DNA from: Aquilaria yunnanensis
Taxonomy: Eukaryota > Streptophyta > Magnoliopsida > Malvales > Thymelaeaceae
DNA length: 64,000 nucleotides
Reading direction: 5' to 3'
NCBI GenBank assembly: GCA_039654915.1
Contig: CM077599.1
Coordinates: 15,254,501-15,318,500 of the forward strand
Of this stretch, positions 35,357 to 45,817 are shown one piece after another. The translations under genes were made by a program, and so were the position numbers. Each line of letters begins with the position of its first letter. The first letter of the stretch is position 1. The notes under the pieces were generated by a model, which worked only from the letters and a program-made list of their open reading frames with translations, was not told the DNA's origin and did not search any database.

Positions 35357-35416
35357 TGACGTAAGCCCTTACGTCACTAAGTTTGTTTGCTTCCTCCTTC
35401 CTCCTCCTATATAAGG
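35357..35416 (+). promoter_or_regulatory. 35S-like pararetroviral promoter (as-1-like element plus TATA box)
   Basis: TGACGTAAG at 35357-35365 and its exact inverse CTTACGTCA at 35368-35376, two bases apart, form an as-1-like pair of TGACG motifs (bound by TGA-type bZIP factors in known plant pararetroviruses). A TATA box, TATATAAGG, follows at 35408-35416, 31 bp downstream. Spacing and TATA context match the CaMV 35S layout. Transcription would start near 35440. This core looks undamaged although the coding region is broken. Confidence 0.8.
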
Positions 35417-35429
35417 AGACCTTGTTTCT

Positions 35430-35706
35430 CTTGTAAGATATTCGGGAGCTAATATAAAACTCCTTTCTTACCTTCCTCTCTATGTTCTTATTCTCTCACT
35501 AGAAAATTCTGGCTAAAGGGTGAGGCAGAAGTTCTTAGTTTCTCAACTCTATCCGATAATCTGAGTTGCCACTCTGTGGATCCTCTCAGGTTTAGATCAT
35601 CTTCAAGCTTATGATAATTAAGCTTGAAGGCAAATGATGACTTAGGAGTTGCCACTCTGTGGATCCTCTCTTCAAGTCGTCCTCTGCCTTCAATCATAAT
35701 TGTTAT
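35430..35706 (+). other. Viral leader region
   Basis: Lies between the predicted transcription start and repeat A. It holds the 25-bp direct repeats at 35563 and 35646 and a hairpin-prone segment with AAGCTTATGATAATTAAGCTT at about 35607-35627. I looked for the tRNA-Met primer-binding word TGGTATCAGAGC and did not find it here. Confidence 0.5.
35563..35670 (+). repeat. 25-bp direct repeat in the viral leader
   Basis: The 25-bp unit beginning GAGTTGCCACTCTGTGGATC occurs at 35563-35587 and 35646-35670 without mismatch, 83 bp apart. Confidence 0.85.
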
Positions 35707-36118
35707 AATCTACCGGTCTCGATCCCCGGTGATATGTCCGGATAGTCCAGTAATGTATTTTTCAAACATGTTTTTAAAAGGTTTTTCAAATGATCTTCAG
35801 AAAAGATTTATTTGTGTGGAAAAGTCCTGGAGAATGCCTCCTGGAACTCTGGTGCTTGGGGCCTGATGCTTATGGAAAAGTTGGCTAGAGCTTATGAGTT
35901 CATTGTGTGTTCTTGGACTATATCACAGTTAATCTTTTCTGTTGATTTCCAGAATCCTGCGTTTTTCGCAGTTCTGCTTATCCTTGGTATATTGGGCTGG
36001 AAACTGTCTCATGCCACGGTAAAACGTACTATAGAGCAATTCTTCAGAAATCTCTATGGAGGGTCTAGCTGAATAACAATGCCACATACCAAGATTAAAC
36101 CTTGTTTTCAAATGATTT
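35707..36118 (+). repeat. 412-bp direct repeat A of the pararetrovirus
   Basis: It begins AATCTACCGGTCTCG and ends TTTTCAAATGATTT. The same 412 bp recur at 40301-40712 with about 14 substitutions and no indel. It contains an 86-codon frame (35812-36072) with a hydrophobic segment FFAVLLILGILGW, then TGA, then six bases later an ATG of another frame. It does not start with TG or end with CA and has no flanking duplication, so it is not an ordinary LTR. Confidence 0.9.
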
Positions 36119-36129
36119 CAAGTAAGATT

Positions 36130-38879
36130 AGTTACTGGGCTACCTCGGAAGTTAAGATATTATACCAGAAGTTAAGATGCCATGCCATCCTTACTATAAG
36201 AAAGCCATCAAGCAACTCAGGAAGGAATAACCTCCTTGTTTTATTCCTGAAGTTAATGTGTTTGAAAGTGCTCCTGAAGGCTTTCCCCCTCTGGCATTCA
36301 ATGATCCTTCTACGTCAACAAAGCATACTTGGAAGGTACCCCAACCTTCAACGGTTGATTCAGAAGGAAGACGTCGGGAAACCTCAGCTGCTGAACAAGT
36401 TCTCAATTGGCAATCTGAGAACATGGTGTCTCAAAACAAAGTCCTCAGCAGAATCGAGCACAACCAAGTCCGCTTGGAGCAAAAGATGGATCAAATGATT
36501 ATTGATCCATTAACACAGTGTCAGCAAAGGATCAACTACCTCCATCAGGAGATTCTTGGCCTCATAGCCCGACATGAGAATTCTACAGCCCAAGAACAGG
36601 AGATCCAACACTTGAAGGAACAGCTCAGGCATCTTTAGGCCCAGCAACAACAGCCTAAGTATCCTGAATCCTTTTCCTCAATATTCCACTCGCCTGACCC
36701 ATTCAGAACAAGCCCAAGCCCAGCTTATCATCCTCCTCCTCCTTCTTTGAGAGGTATTTTTAAACCTCTACCTGCTCTCCTTTCTAAACCAGCCTGCCAG
36801 CCTCCCAGGCCTCAACCTACTTGGCCCAGCTCTCCTACCTGGTCCAGTTATACTTCGGCCCAAACTCCTATTCCAGATAGAAAACAAAAAGGCCCAGCTT
36901 ATCCCCAAAAACTCATCAAGATCCAAGAACCTTCACACCAAACATGGATGGTTCAATCCAATTCCATTCTTGGATTCCTTGACCAGCAGATACAGCAGCC
37001 TAGTTCTCCATCTGCCTATGCGGCCCAACAAGACTTAAGTTCTACATCCTCAAGCGAATATGAAGAAGATGATTCCTTCTCAACTTCTTCCTCTGAGGCT
37101 CAAGTCTACATGGCCCAAGGAGCTACTAGCCATGCTCAACCAGCTGAGTCAACTACAACAGATGCTGGAACACAACAAGCTCAACCTCCGCCTCAGCAAC
37201 AACCACCTCCAGCTCCACCGCCAGGACCTCCTCCTGGACCACCACCTGGTCCTCCTCAACAACCCTTTGTCCAAATGGATGAAGACCCTCCGGTGATAAA
37301 TCTTGACCCTGTTTGGCAACCTCCTTCACTAAATGTTACATTATTTCTTGAAGGAATTCCAACAGCCAAGTGGCATGAGAAGTTTCTTGAATTTCATGCC
37401 TGGTGTCTCACTCAATTACAACGAGAAGGTGCTACTCATCTGAAGGTCAACTGTGCCTTCATTGCTGGTATGTCCGGTATCCTCAAGCACTGGTTCATGA
37501 GTATTGGAGAATACTGCCAGCTTGAATTAGCCCAGACACCAACAACTACAGAGTTCATTCTCAAGCTATACAAAGAATTCATTGGTGAACCAGAAGCTCT
37601 TCTGGATATAGTTAGAGAAGAATTCTTCAAAATGAAGTGCTGCTCATACAACCGAAAAGATCTTGATAAGCACTATGAAAGTATGCTCAAACGCTTCTAC
37701 CTTATCTGCACCGGCTATGAAGCTGATAACAACCTGAAGCAGGCATACTTAAATTCTGTGCCAGACACAATTGGCCAGGAAGATCTTCTCATCATACAGC
37801 AGAGTGGACAAGCTCTTAAAGATTATTCTTTTGGTAAGCTCCACCAAGTCCTTATGATAGCCCTCAGGAAGCTGTGCAACACTCACTCCTTTTTCAAGGA
37901 TTTCAACCAGTCCCAGAGCCTGTTTGATAAAGCCTGTCAGCAACCTGAGTTAACAATCAAGTGCAAAAACAAAGGCGCTTGTAACTGCAACACCCCTCGG
38001 AAGAAACACCACAGACGAAGAATCTATTCTCCTAATCGCCCTCGACGATTTAGAAGAAAGAAGAAAAGATTCTTCCGATACAATAAGAATAGCGGCAAAT
38101 TCAAACACTGTTTCATCTGCCGTCAACCAGAACGCTTTGCCAAAGACTATCCTAAGAAGAACAACAAGTCTAAGAAGAAAATGGCACACACTATCTCCCA
38201 AGTCACTGGTGGTGATCTTTCCAATGACGACATGGAGTCCATTTTCTCAGAAACAGAAGATGAGGCATCTGGCCTCTTTGCTATTGAAGCTTACTCCTTA
38301 GAGTCTGATTCTGATCCAGAAAAAGCTTCAATCTACACAGTACAAATCTCTCCGAAGCAGTCCTCCCTCTTTGCTGCTCAAATCATACCCCAAGCCAAGA
38401 TCAACATTCTCCTGGATAAATATGCAAAACCAATCCCGGTGATTGCTCTGTTTGATACTGGTGCCACAAACACCATTGTCAACCCTTCCCTCCTTCCAGA
38501 CAGAATGTGGCGACCTTGCAATGAAAGATTCCGAGCTGCAAATGGTGTCTTCTATGTCACCAAGATAAGTAAGCCAATTCGGATCAAGTTCTCTCCTACA
38601 AAGTACGTAGTTACTACTGTATTTGGTTATAACCATGGCAGAGACGTGATCCTTGGTTTCAACATCATCAAGAAGATATCAGTTCATAGATGGACTGATA
38701 AAGGCCTGCAGCTACACAAGTTTTTCCTTCCATGGACAACAATTCCAAGACTTTACTCAACTGAAGGAGAAGCTCTCTTGGCAAGTCAAATACAATCTGA
38801 AAGTGACCCAGTGTACGGCACAATCATGCAAGCCCTCATTCAGCAATCCTGTGCTGAGTCACATGCTGATTTTGAATAG
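36130..38879 (+). pseudogene. Viral polyprotein 5' part: coiled coil, coat protein, zinc knuckle, aspartic protease
   Basis: One reading frame (as at 36258 and 36747) runs through stops TAA 36228-36230, TAG 36636-36638 and TAG 38877-38879. The first module (36258-36638) has a coiled coil with many Q, E and L residues. Next comes a proline-rich linker (about 37180-37270), then a coat-protein-like domain (about 37300-38000) and a basic arginine-lysine tract (38000-38090). A zinc knuckle follows at about 38107-38155, degenerate: CFIC is kept but the histidine and last cysteine positions read F and Y. The protease site DTGA lies at about 38456-38467. The 36747 start of the second block is a TTG, so it is not a real initiation site. 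Described as a broken viral gene. Confidence 0.8.
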
Positions 38880-39662
38880 AAGCATCCTTTTCCCCTTTGG
38901 AAGAATCCCAAGTTCTTCATCGAAATTCCATTCAAGAAGAATGAGGATGTTAACCCAACAAAGGCTACCCATTCGGGAATGAGCCCAGAGGAAAAAAAGA
39001 TGGCGATCCAAGAGCTGCAAGAGCTCAAGGCCCAAAACCTCATTGAGCCCACAACCTTTTCGTGGGCCTGCCAGGCCTTCTACGTTAACAAGCATTCAGA
39101 ACAGAAAAGAAAGAAGCCTAGACTTGTCATTGACTACAAGCCCCTAAATGAGTTCATTGCTGACGTCAAGTTTCCATTACCACGAAAAAACACTCTCTTC
39201 ACCAATCTGACGAATGCCAAGGTCTTCTCCAAGTTTGACCTTAAGTCTGGCTTCTGGCAATTGTCAATCTTTCCTCCAGAAAAATACAAAACTGCCTTCT
39301 GCATCCCAGACCACCATTACCAATGGACGGTGCTTCCTTTTGGTCTGAAGACGGCACCCTCATTGTTCCAGAAGGCGATGATCCAAATCTTCAAACCGAT
39401 ACTGCAGTCGGCCCTTATTTATATTGATGATATTTTATTATTTTCCCCTTGTACAGGTACCCATTTGAAGTTATTAGCTCAGTTTGCCCAGATAGTTAAA
39501 GATAATGGAGTAATGCTCTCCCAGAGCAAGATGGTCCTTGGTTAGACTTCCATCGAATTCCTTGGAGTCCAGATCAAAGATAGCAAGTACCATCCCCAGC
39601 CGCATATAGCTACCAAAATCATGAACTTCCCAGATGATCATCTCACGAGACGACAAGTCTAG
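38880..39662 (+). pseudogene. Viral reverse transcriptase region
   Basis: Same frame as the protease block. RT motifs in order: RLVIDYKPLN (about 39119), FSKFDLKSGFWQ (about 39225), LPFGLKTAPSLFQ (about 39330) and the catalytic YIDD (39420-39431). In-frame TAG codons at 39543-39545 and 39660-39662 cut the C-terminal part. In the family, RT copies pregenomic RNA to DNA in the virion. The catalytic motif itself is intact, but the domain is interrupted. Confidence 0.85.
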
Positions 39663-40251
39663 CAAATTCTCGGCCTTGTCAATTACATCCGCGAGTTCAT
39701 CCCGAAGCTGTCAACCATTCTCCATCCTTTACACGTGTATCTCAGAAAGGATTCACTGCCCTGGTCCGACCTGCACCAACGAGCTATCCTCAAGCTTAAA
39801 TCTGCCACCACTCAAGATTCCCGACAAAGGAAAAAGGATACTCCAGACGGACGCCTCAGATGAGTATTGGGGAGCGGTCCTCCTTGAAGAAATCAATGGT
39901 GTTCGACACGTGTGCTGCTACAACAGTGGAGAATTCAAAGAGTCAGAAAAGCACTACCACTCCACCTACAAAGAAATCCTGGCCGTTAAACGTGGGATTG
40001 AGAAGTTTCGGTTCCACCTCATTGGTCACCATTTCCTTGTTGAGATGGACATGTCAGCATTCCCCCGTATGCTGAACTATAGGCAGAAACAACTTCCTAA
40101 TGCTCTGCTGCTTTGCTGGCAACAATGGTTCATCCGCTTCAGCTTCGACGTAAAGCATATAAAGGGCACCTCCAACACTCTTGCCGATATCCTGAGCAGA
40201 CCTTCAAAATCTTTCCTCAAACCTCCAAAGCCTCCAAAACCAAAAAACTGA
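39663..40251 (+). pseudogene. Viral RNase H region and end of the polyprotein
   Basis: RNase H motifs: ILQTDASDEYWGA (about 39840), SEKHYHSTYKEILAV (about 39946) and LADILSRPSK (about 40182). It is read in the +1 frame relative to the reverse transcriptase, so a frameshift lies at roughly 39790-39830. It ends with PKPPKPKN and TGA at 40249-40251, and an ATG follows after one base. Confidence 0.8.
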
Positions 40252-40252
40252 G

Positions 40253-40667
40253 ATGGCCTCTTCCTCTTCCTCCAGTCCCCCAGTTTTTAACAAGGATGAA
40301 AATCTACCGGTCTCGATCCCCGGTGATATGTCCGGATAGTCCAGTAATGTATTTTTCAAACATGTTTTTAAAAGGTTTTTCAAATGATCTTCAAAAAAAA
40401 TTTATTTGTGTGGAAATGTCCTGGAGAATGCCTCCTGGAACTCTGGTGCTCGGGGCCTGATGCTTATGGAAAAGTTGGCTAGAGCTTATAAGTTCATTGT
40501 GTGTTCTTGGACTATATCACAGTTAATCTTTCCTGTTGATTTCCAGAATCCTGCGTTTTTCGCAGTTTTGCTTATCCTTGGTATATTGGGCTGGAAACTG
40601 TCTCGTGCCACGGTAAAACGTACCATAGAGCAATTCTTCGGAAATCGCTATGGAGGGTCTGGCTGAA
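40253..40667 (+). pseudogene. Short serine-rich viral ORF running into repeat B
   Basis: ATG at 40253, one base after the polyprotein stop, begins MASSSSSSPPVFNKDE. The frame then enters the 412-bp repeat and meets two stops before continuing to a TGA near 40665. The hydrophobic segment FFAVLLILGILGW is as in repeat A. Tight stop-start spacing is typical of polycistronic viral RNA. Function unknown. Confidence 0.5.
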
Positions 40668-40712
40668 TAACAATGCCACGTACCAGGATTAAACCTTGTT
40701 TTCAAATGATTT
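40301..40712 (+). repeat. 412-bp direct repeat B of the pararetrovirus
   Basis: Same length as repeat A. The roughly 14 differences are mostly G/A and C/T transitions. Viral similarity stops exactly at its right end (…AATGATTT at 40712), where unrelated DNA begins. Confidence 0.9.
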
Positions 40713-41160
40713 TGGGAAAACGGCTCATTTAGTCCCTACTTCTTCACTACTCTTCCCCAAAACCCTAAGCTTCTTCCCTTACTGCTATCATTCCAGAAGT
40801 TCCAGCCCCCTGCTTCGCCTTCGACGCTTCCAGCCACCTAACCTCCGTCGTGTCCAGTCTCTATCCACCACCATCAGCCCTCACAGCTGGCCGCCCTCGC
40901 TCTGCCCAACAACACACATTCCGTCTTGACTTACACCACCATTTCCAGGCGTTCCGTCCGCCGTCCCGCAGCTCCCTATAAATCGATCGCGGCTTCTTCG
41001 AGGGGCCGTCGTCTTCTCTGTGGTTGACGCCCCTGATCGTCCTAAGGCCACCGCCCCATCGCCGCTGGAGTCAGAGAATCGAAGAGGACCCGCTTCCTCA
41101 ACCCGAGACCAACCCGGTTTCATCCGAAACCGACCCAATCAATATTCCCACTTTTTGGTA
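40713..41160. other. GC-rich segment of unknown origin next to the virus
   Basis: Starts GGGAAAACGGCTCATTTAGT and is rich in CC(A/G)CC words to about 41140, between AT-rich regions. Frames 40696-40929 plus and 40881-41138 minus lack recognisable domains. It may be part of another transposon or a captured gene end. Confidence 0.35.
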
Positions 41161-41992
41161 TACCACTGTTTAATCCTTAACCTTTTTCTTTCATTGATTA
41201 ATCTACTAAAATATTTATATTTTGTAGATTAGTCACTAACTGTAAGCTTTTATTGTTTGTTTTTCTTTGTTTTCTTTATTTGTTTGTTTGGCCATGCTTC
41301 AAACTTAGAGATTAAATTTGCATAGAAGTACAATGTAGGATATTAATTTGGTCCATCTCTTCTTCTATTTATTTTTAAAATAATTTAATTTTAATTTGCA
41401 TATGCATCTAAAGATTAGTAACAGACAAAAATTATTGGTTAAGCAATTGTAACATATTCAACAATTGTTTTGGAAATTTATTCTTGGTGGATTTAATAGA
41501 ATCTTAAGGAGGATTATTTGCTCAAATTCGATTGATTTGATAAAACTCACTACTTTGAACAAGATGGTCCTTTCAAATTTTTAGTGAATTTGATATAAAC
41601 TCAAGATTTCAAGGACATCTAAGATTCCACATTTGGTTGGTCTGGTAAGAGTCACGGTTTGGAATTAAATTGAAAATTGAAAATAGTTAAAAAAATTCAT
41701 TAAAACTATTTTATTGACAATTATATTAGGAAGCAAAAATTTAGGAAAAGATAAAACCGTACCCTTATAATACCAATTTCTAGGTGTTATAATAAGATTG
41801 TTTTAGCGTAACCAACTCATAATCTTAGAATATTTCATAGCCTATAACAGATATTCAATCAACCTAGATAAAACTAATTGGTGGTGACTCTTAAAAACAC
41901 GTTACTATAATAAGTAGGACAACTTCAGGTTTGGGTAGCTCATGAAGCATTTGAGGAGGATAAAGATTGGTAAGGTTTTGATATCTGTGAAC
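41161..41992. other. AT-rich intergenic DNA with one small hairpin
   Basis: AATCTACTAAAATA (about 41201) and its near inverse TATTTTGTAGATTA (about 41217) form a short stem. Nothing else supported. Confidence 0.4.
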
Positions 41993-42001
41993 AAATATAT
42001 G

Positions 42002-42793
42002 AGAAAAGTTTCAAAAAACTCACCGTAGTTATACACTAGTACCAATCTGGTCACAAAAGTTTTGGGTGGTTCCAACGTCATTACTAACGTCATAATTTGG
42101 GCCCAAATTGGTCATTAATGTTACAGTTTGGTGTCAAATATGTCACCAACCGTTAAAAATCTAACAGTAAAAGTGAAACGTTGTTGCTTTTGAAATCTTA
42201 GGGTACTAATGCAACTTTTAATAAAGTTCATAAATTTTGTGTAATTTACCATTTTCTTTTTCTTATACGTAAAACATTGCATTGGTCACCATCAAAGCTG
42301 ATATGTAAAATAGAGGTGATGCTAGAGGAGGTGGCATTGGACATTGTTATTATAAATTATAAAAATTATCACATCAGGAAGCAGATGATCAGAAACACAT
42401 CGATATTGAATGAAATGAATGAGTTTCATTTTACTAGGATTCGGGTTATTTGTAGTATTGTAATGTGGTGAATAATTTAAATATTATTTCTAGAGGGACC
42501 AATGACGGATCTGGAGAATGATAGAGTTAGTGATTGCACAAAAAATTGAAAATGATAAATTATATACAATTCCTAAAGTTATTAAAAGTTACATAAGAAC
42601 CCTAATATTTTAAAACTAACAACTTTTCGTGTTTTCCACTAGATTTTTAATGGTCGATATCATATTCGATACCAAACTATAGTATTAGTGACCGATTTGG
42701 GCTCAAACTATGACATTAGTGATGACATTAAAACCATTATAACCAGATTGGTACTAGCCTATAACTATAGTGAGTGTTCTGAAATTTTTCCCC
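42002..42793. mobile_element. MULE-derived MITE, copy 2, with target duplication
   Basis: Terminal inverted repeats of about 180 bp (left AGAAAAGTTTCAAAAAACTC, right ...CTGAAATTTTTCCCC; both include ACTAGTACCAATCTGG or its inverse). Flanks are AAATATATG (41993-42001) and AAATATACG (42794-42802), eight of nine identical. The interior aligns with 9812-10535. Confidence 0.82.
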
Positions 42794-42802
42794 AAATATA
42801 CG

Positions 42803-43390
42803 GAAAATGGACGGGGTGAGTATAATATTGCACTTAATTTATTGGCATGATTTATGCTTCTTTTATGCGAAATAGTTTGACCGGAAGAATCGCTTTTTTT
42901 TTTTCGTGATATGTATATTTGCATATGCGTTTTTGGTACATGTAACTATGGCACACACAGTTGTAGAGTTTGAAAAATGATTTATGGATTTCGGCCTCTC
43001 AATGAGTTTTTTTTGTTGGTACACAGAAATACATTTACTAGTCTAGTTAGAGTAAGAGGCACCTTATAGTATAAGTATAGAGAAAAACGTCTATTTTTTC
43101 AAAACACAAAAAGGTACTCGAATCAAGTTTAAACTACATTATTTAGGAAAGTGAGATACAATAGTCAAATTTTTGACCTTTCACCTCCCTCTATGTATCT
43201 TAACCACTTTGTTAGAGTAATTGTGACAATGAGTTTTCTATTGATGTTAGTCCAAGCAAACATTTTTTTAATGTTTGTCACTTTAATGTCTTCATACACT
43301 TACCCGGACTTAAATCTCTAACCTTAAAACTAAAAGCATACATATCTAACTAGTTTAGCCGAGCTCAAGTTGCTGGGTTTTTTTTTTAAG
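42803..43390. other. Intergenic DNA, no gene seen
   Basis: No coding frame or structured repeat recognised. Confidence 0.45.
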
Positions 43391-44290
43391 AGAAAAAGTT
43401 GCGTTATTGTGTAATTGAACACAAGTGGGGCACTATATTTTTTTCTAATTACCAACACAAGTTACTGTCACAATGTCTTGTTATAAACAACAATGAAGAC
43501 GATTATCATATCTCAAACCTTTGTTACCTTTGTGAGAGACAATCGCCTTTTCAGAGGCCTCTATTGCTAGTTTCCCGAGTTTCTTAACCTCGTGTTTTTG
43601 TTTTGTTGCAACTTATTTTCAGTCCCTGAATTATTATCCAATTTCAACCCCCAAACTTTCTTATCTAACCCCTATTATGGTTTTTTTTTCATAATTGCCC
43701 CCATTTTGGGGCATATTGAAAAAGTTGCTGCATTGTGTGAGTGGGTACAAGTGTGAATATTATACTTCACATGTTTCAAAAAACTGACAATTTTATTATT
43801 TACAGTAATTAATTTATAATTTTATTTTTTAAAAAATTTATTAAAAATATGAATATTTTATATGAAAATAAAACTTTAAAAATTATAGTTTTTAAACATT
43901 ATTTTTAATAAATTTTTTCAATACATATTAATATGAATATATTCAAATTGAACTTTAATAAAAAAAATAAAATGGTCAATTAATGTGAAACAGATGAAAG
44001 TACTTTTTTCTAATTACTAACACAAGTTAATGGTCATTGTGTCTTGTCATAAACAGTTATAAAGATGGTCATTTTTTTTCTCAAAATTTCATTACTTTTC
44101 TGAAAATTGGTTTTCAATGGCCTCCATCATTGGCTTTCCAGTTTTCTTTTCATGTTTTTTTTTACATAGTTTGTTAAATTATTGTTTCATTTCAGTCCCT
44201 AAACTTTCTTATCCAACGATTGACCCCGTCATGGTTTATTTTTCATAATGAACCATTTTGGTGATCACACACCATGATATTGTTCATGAA
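43391..44290 (+). repeat. Tandem duplication, about 326-bp unit, second unit carrying a MITE
   Basis: Unit 1 starts about 43391 (GAGAAAAAGTTGCG), unit 2 about 43717 (ATTGAAAAAGTTGCTG). Shared blocks: TTTTTTCTAATTAC(C/T)AACACA, GTCTTGT(T/C)ATAAACA, TTTCAGTCCCT(G/A)AA, ACTTTCTTATC(T/C)AAC and a TTTTTCATAAT word. Unit 2 is interrupted by a Stowaway-like MITE at 43765-44000. The short frame 43399-43587 is not supported as a gene. Confidence 0.75.
43765..44000. mobile_element. Stowaway-like MITE inside the tandem duplication
   Basis: CTTCACATGTTTCAAAAAAC at the left and its diverged inverse ...GTGAAACAGATGAAAG at the right, flanked by TA (43763-43764 and 44001-44002). Removing it restores the order of words seen in unit 1. 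236 bp, no coding capacity. Confidence 0.78.
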
Positions 44291-44483
44291 TAGTTGCATT
44301 TTCTTTCTTGCCTTTCGTGTGCAATAGGTGTTAGGTGGCCTAGAAACCATACCATATTAGTGTGGCACAAAACGATGCTGTTTTGGTGTAAACTATTTTG
44401 TTTTGTTTTGGACTTGCTCTAACAAATATGGGCTTTTGATGTTGAGATTGAATACATTTTCTGAAAATACTGCTTGCTACAAT

Positions 44484-45809
44484 TAGGAGTGTAAACGAAT
44501 AGAACATTTAGTGAACCATTTGTAGACCATTTGACAATAGTTTGTTTATGTTCATTTATTTAGTTTAATGAATAAATATAAACAAATTTTTCTGTTTGAT
44601 TAGTTAAATGCATGAAGTTAAATACTGTGATATATAGCTTATTACTGGTAAGTGATACGTGGTACAAATATTTTTACATTTTGTCATTTTATCGTACAAT
44701 ATACTGTGATATTTCACTTACCGCTCACTTTTTTGTATACATTTTATTCAAAAAAATGCAATATACAGTAAATGCCGCAAGGTACGTACTGTAGTATTTT
44801 ATTTTTCATGAATACGTGTGAGATATATTTTTTTGTCATTTTATATCAAAATATCATAAAATATATAAAGCATTAAAATATAATTAATACACATATGATA
44901 AAATAAATATTTACTTTTATTCTTTTGGTTTCTTTTCTTAGTTAATATAAAAATTTAATGGTTACTTTGAGCCACCTAGAAACTCAATGTGGTATTAGAA
45001 AATATATTGTTATTACTAAAGTTTTATTTTTTCTCTTATATCAATAAATTAGTTTCTTTCTAAGTATTATTTATTTTAATCTATATATATAACATTCTTT
45101 TTATGTTTCTCATATTAAAAAATATCTTCTATCATATATATTTTATTTATATTTAAAAAATAATGATGAGAAAAATTAGAATACATATAAAATGTGTAAA
45201 AAAATTATTGAATTTATGTCATCTTAAAATAATATTATAACATTTTTTTTTACGAAAGCGGTAATGGTATGTGGTGTGGTATACCTAGCAGTAACGTTAT
45301 TTAACACCTTGATTAAACGAACACGAACAATATCTCATTCATTTATTTACGTTCACGAACAATTCGGTTATTGTTTGCTTATGTTCATTTATTTATTTGT
45401 TTGTTTATGTCTATTTGTTTGTTTATTTATATATTAGCTATACATTTATTATTATATATATTTATATATCATATATTTTTATTAGTATCCACCTACTCTA
45501 CATACATATGATTATGCCTTAATTTACTTCAAGTTAATCTATTGTCTTTGTTTTTCTAAACATAATTAATCATTTTCCTCACAGCGTGAACCTAATGCAA
45601 TATCAAGTTGAGCACCATAGCTTTAACCAATAATCTCTTTTACTATTGCCTACTATTGTTTTAGTCATTGTTAGACTCGCTCTGATTCGGATTGATGATA
45701 ACCATCAACTTTAATTGTTTGTGTTTGTTTATTAATAAATAAATGAACACGAACAGAAAAGTTGTGTTTGTTTATTATTTGTGTTTCATTTAGTTCATTT
45801 ACAGCTCTC
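44484..45809. mobile_element. Non-autonomous hAT-like element with perfect 8-bp duplication
   Basis: GCTACAAT flanks it on both sides (44476-44483 and 45810-45817). Terminal sequences TAGGAGTGTAAACGAATAGA and, inverted, TTCATTTACAGCTCTC agree loosely, and subterminal GTTCATTTATTT and AAATGAACACGAAC words are inverted with respect to each other. 1326 bp, AT-rich interior, no transposase motif. Confidence 0.72.
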
Positions 45810-45817
45810 GCTACAAT

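Larger units (their letters stand above)
34956..40712 (+). mobile_element. Endogenous pararetrovirus (Caulimoviridae), decayed
   Basis: An integrated copy of a plant DNA pararetrovirus. In order: tail of an acidic ORF (to 35247), an intergenic 35S-like promoter (35357-35416), a leader to 35706, direct repeat A (35707-36118), a long polyprotein frame with coiled coil, coat protein, zinc knuckle, aspartic protease, reverse transcriptase and RNase H regions (about 36130-40251), a short serine-rich ORF start, and direct repeat B (40301-40712). No integrase is present, as expected for this family. No movement-protein domain was recognised. Several stops and at least one frameshift make it non-functional as it stands. 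Genus is not assigned; the arrangement and coat protein are of a badnavirus, tungrovirus or petuvirus-like type. Confidence 0.85.

Noticed and set aside
36747..36749. A separate viral gene starting at 36747
   Set aside because: The codon is TTG and the same frame continues upstream across a single TAG at 36636, so this is one interrupted frame.
35707..40712. The 412-bp repeats as LTRs of a retrotransposon
   Set aside because: They do not begin TG or end CA, there is no primer-binding site after repeat A, no polypurine tract before repeat B, no flanking duplication, and no integrase in the coding region. The promoter lies outside repeat A.
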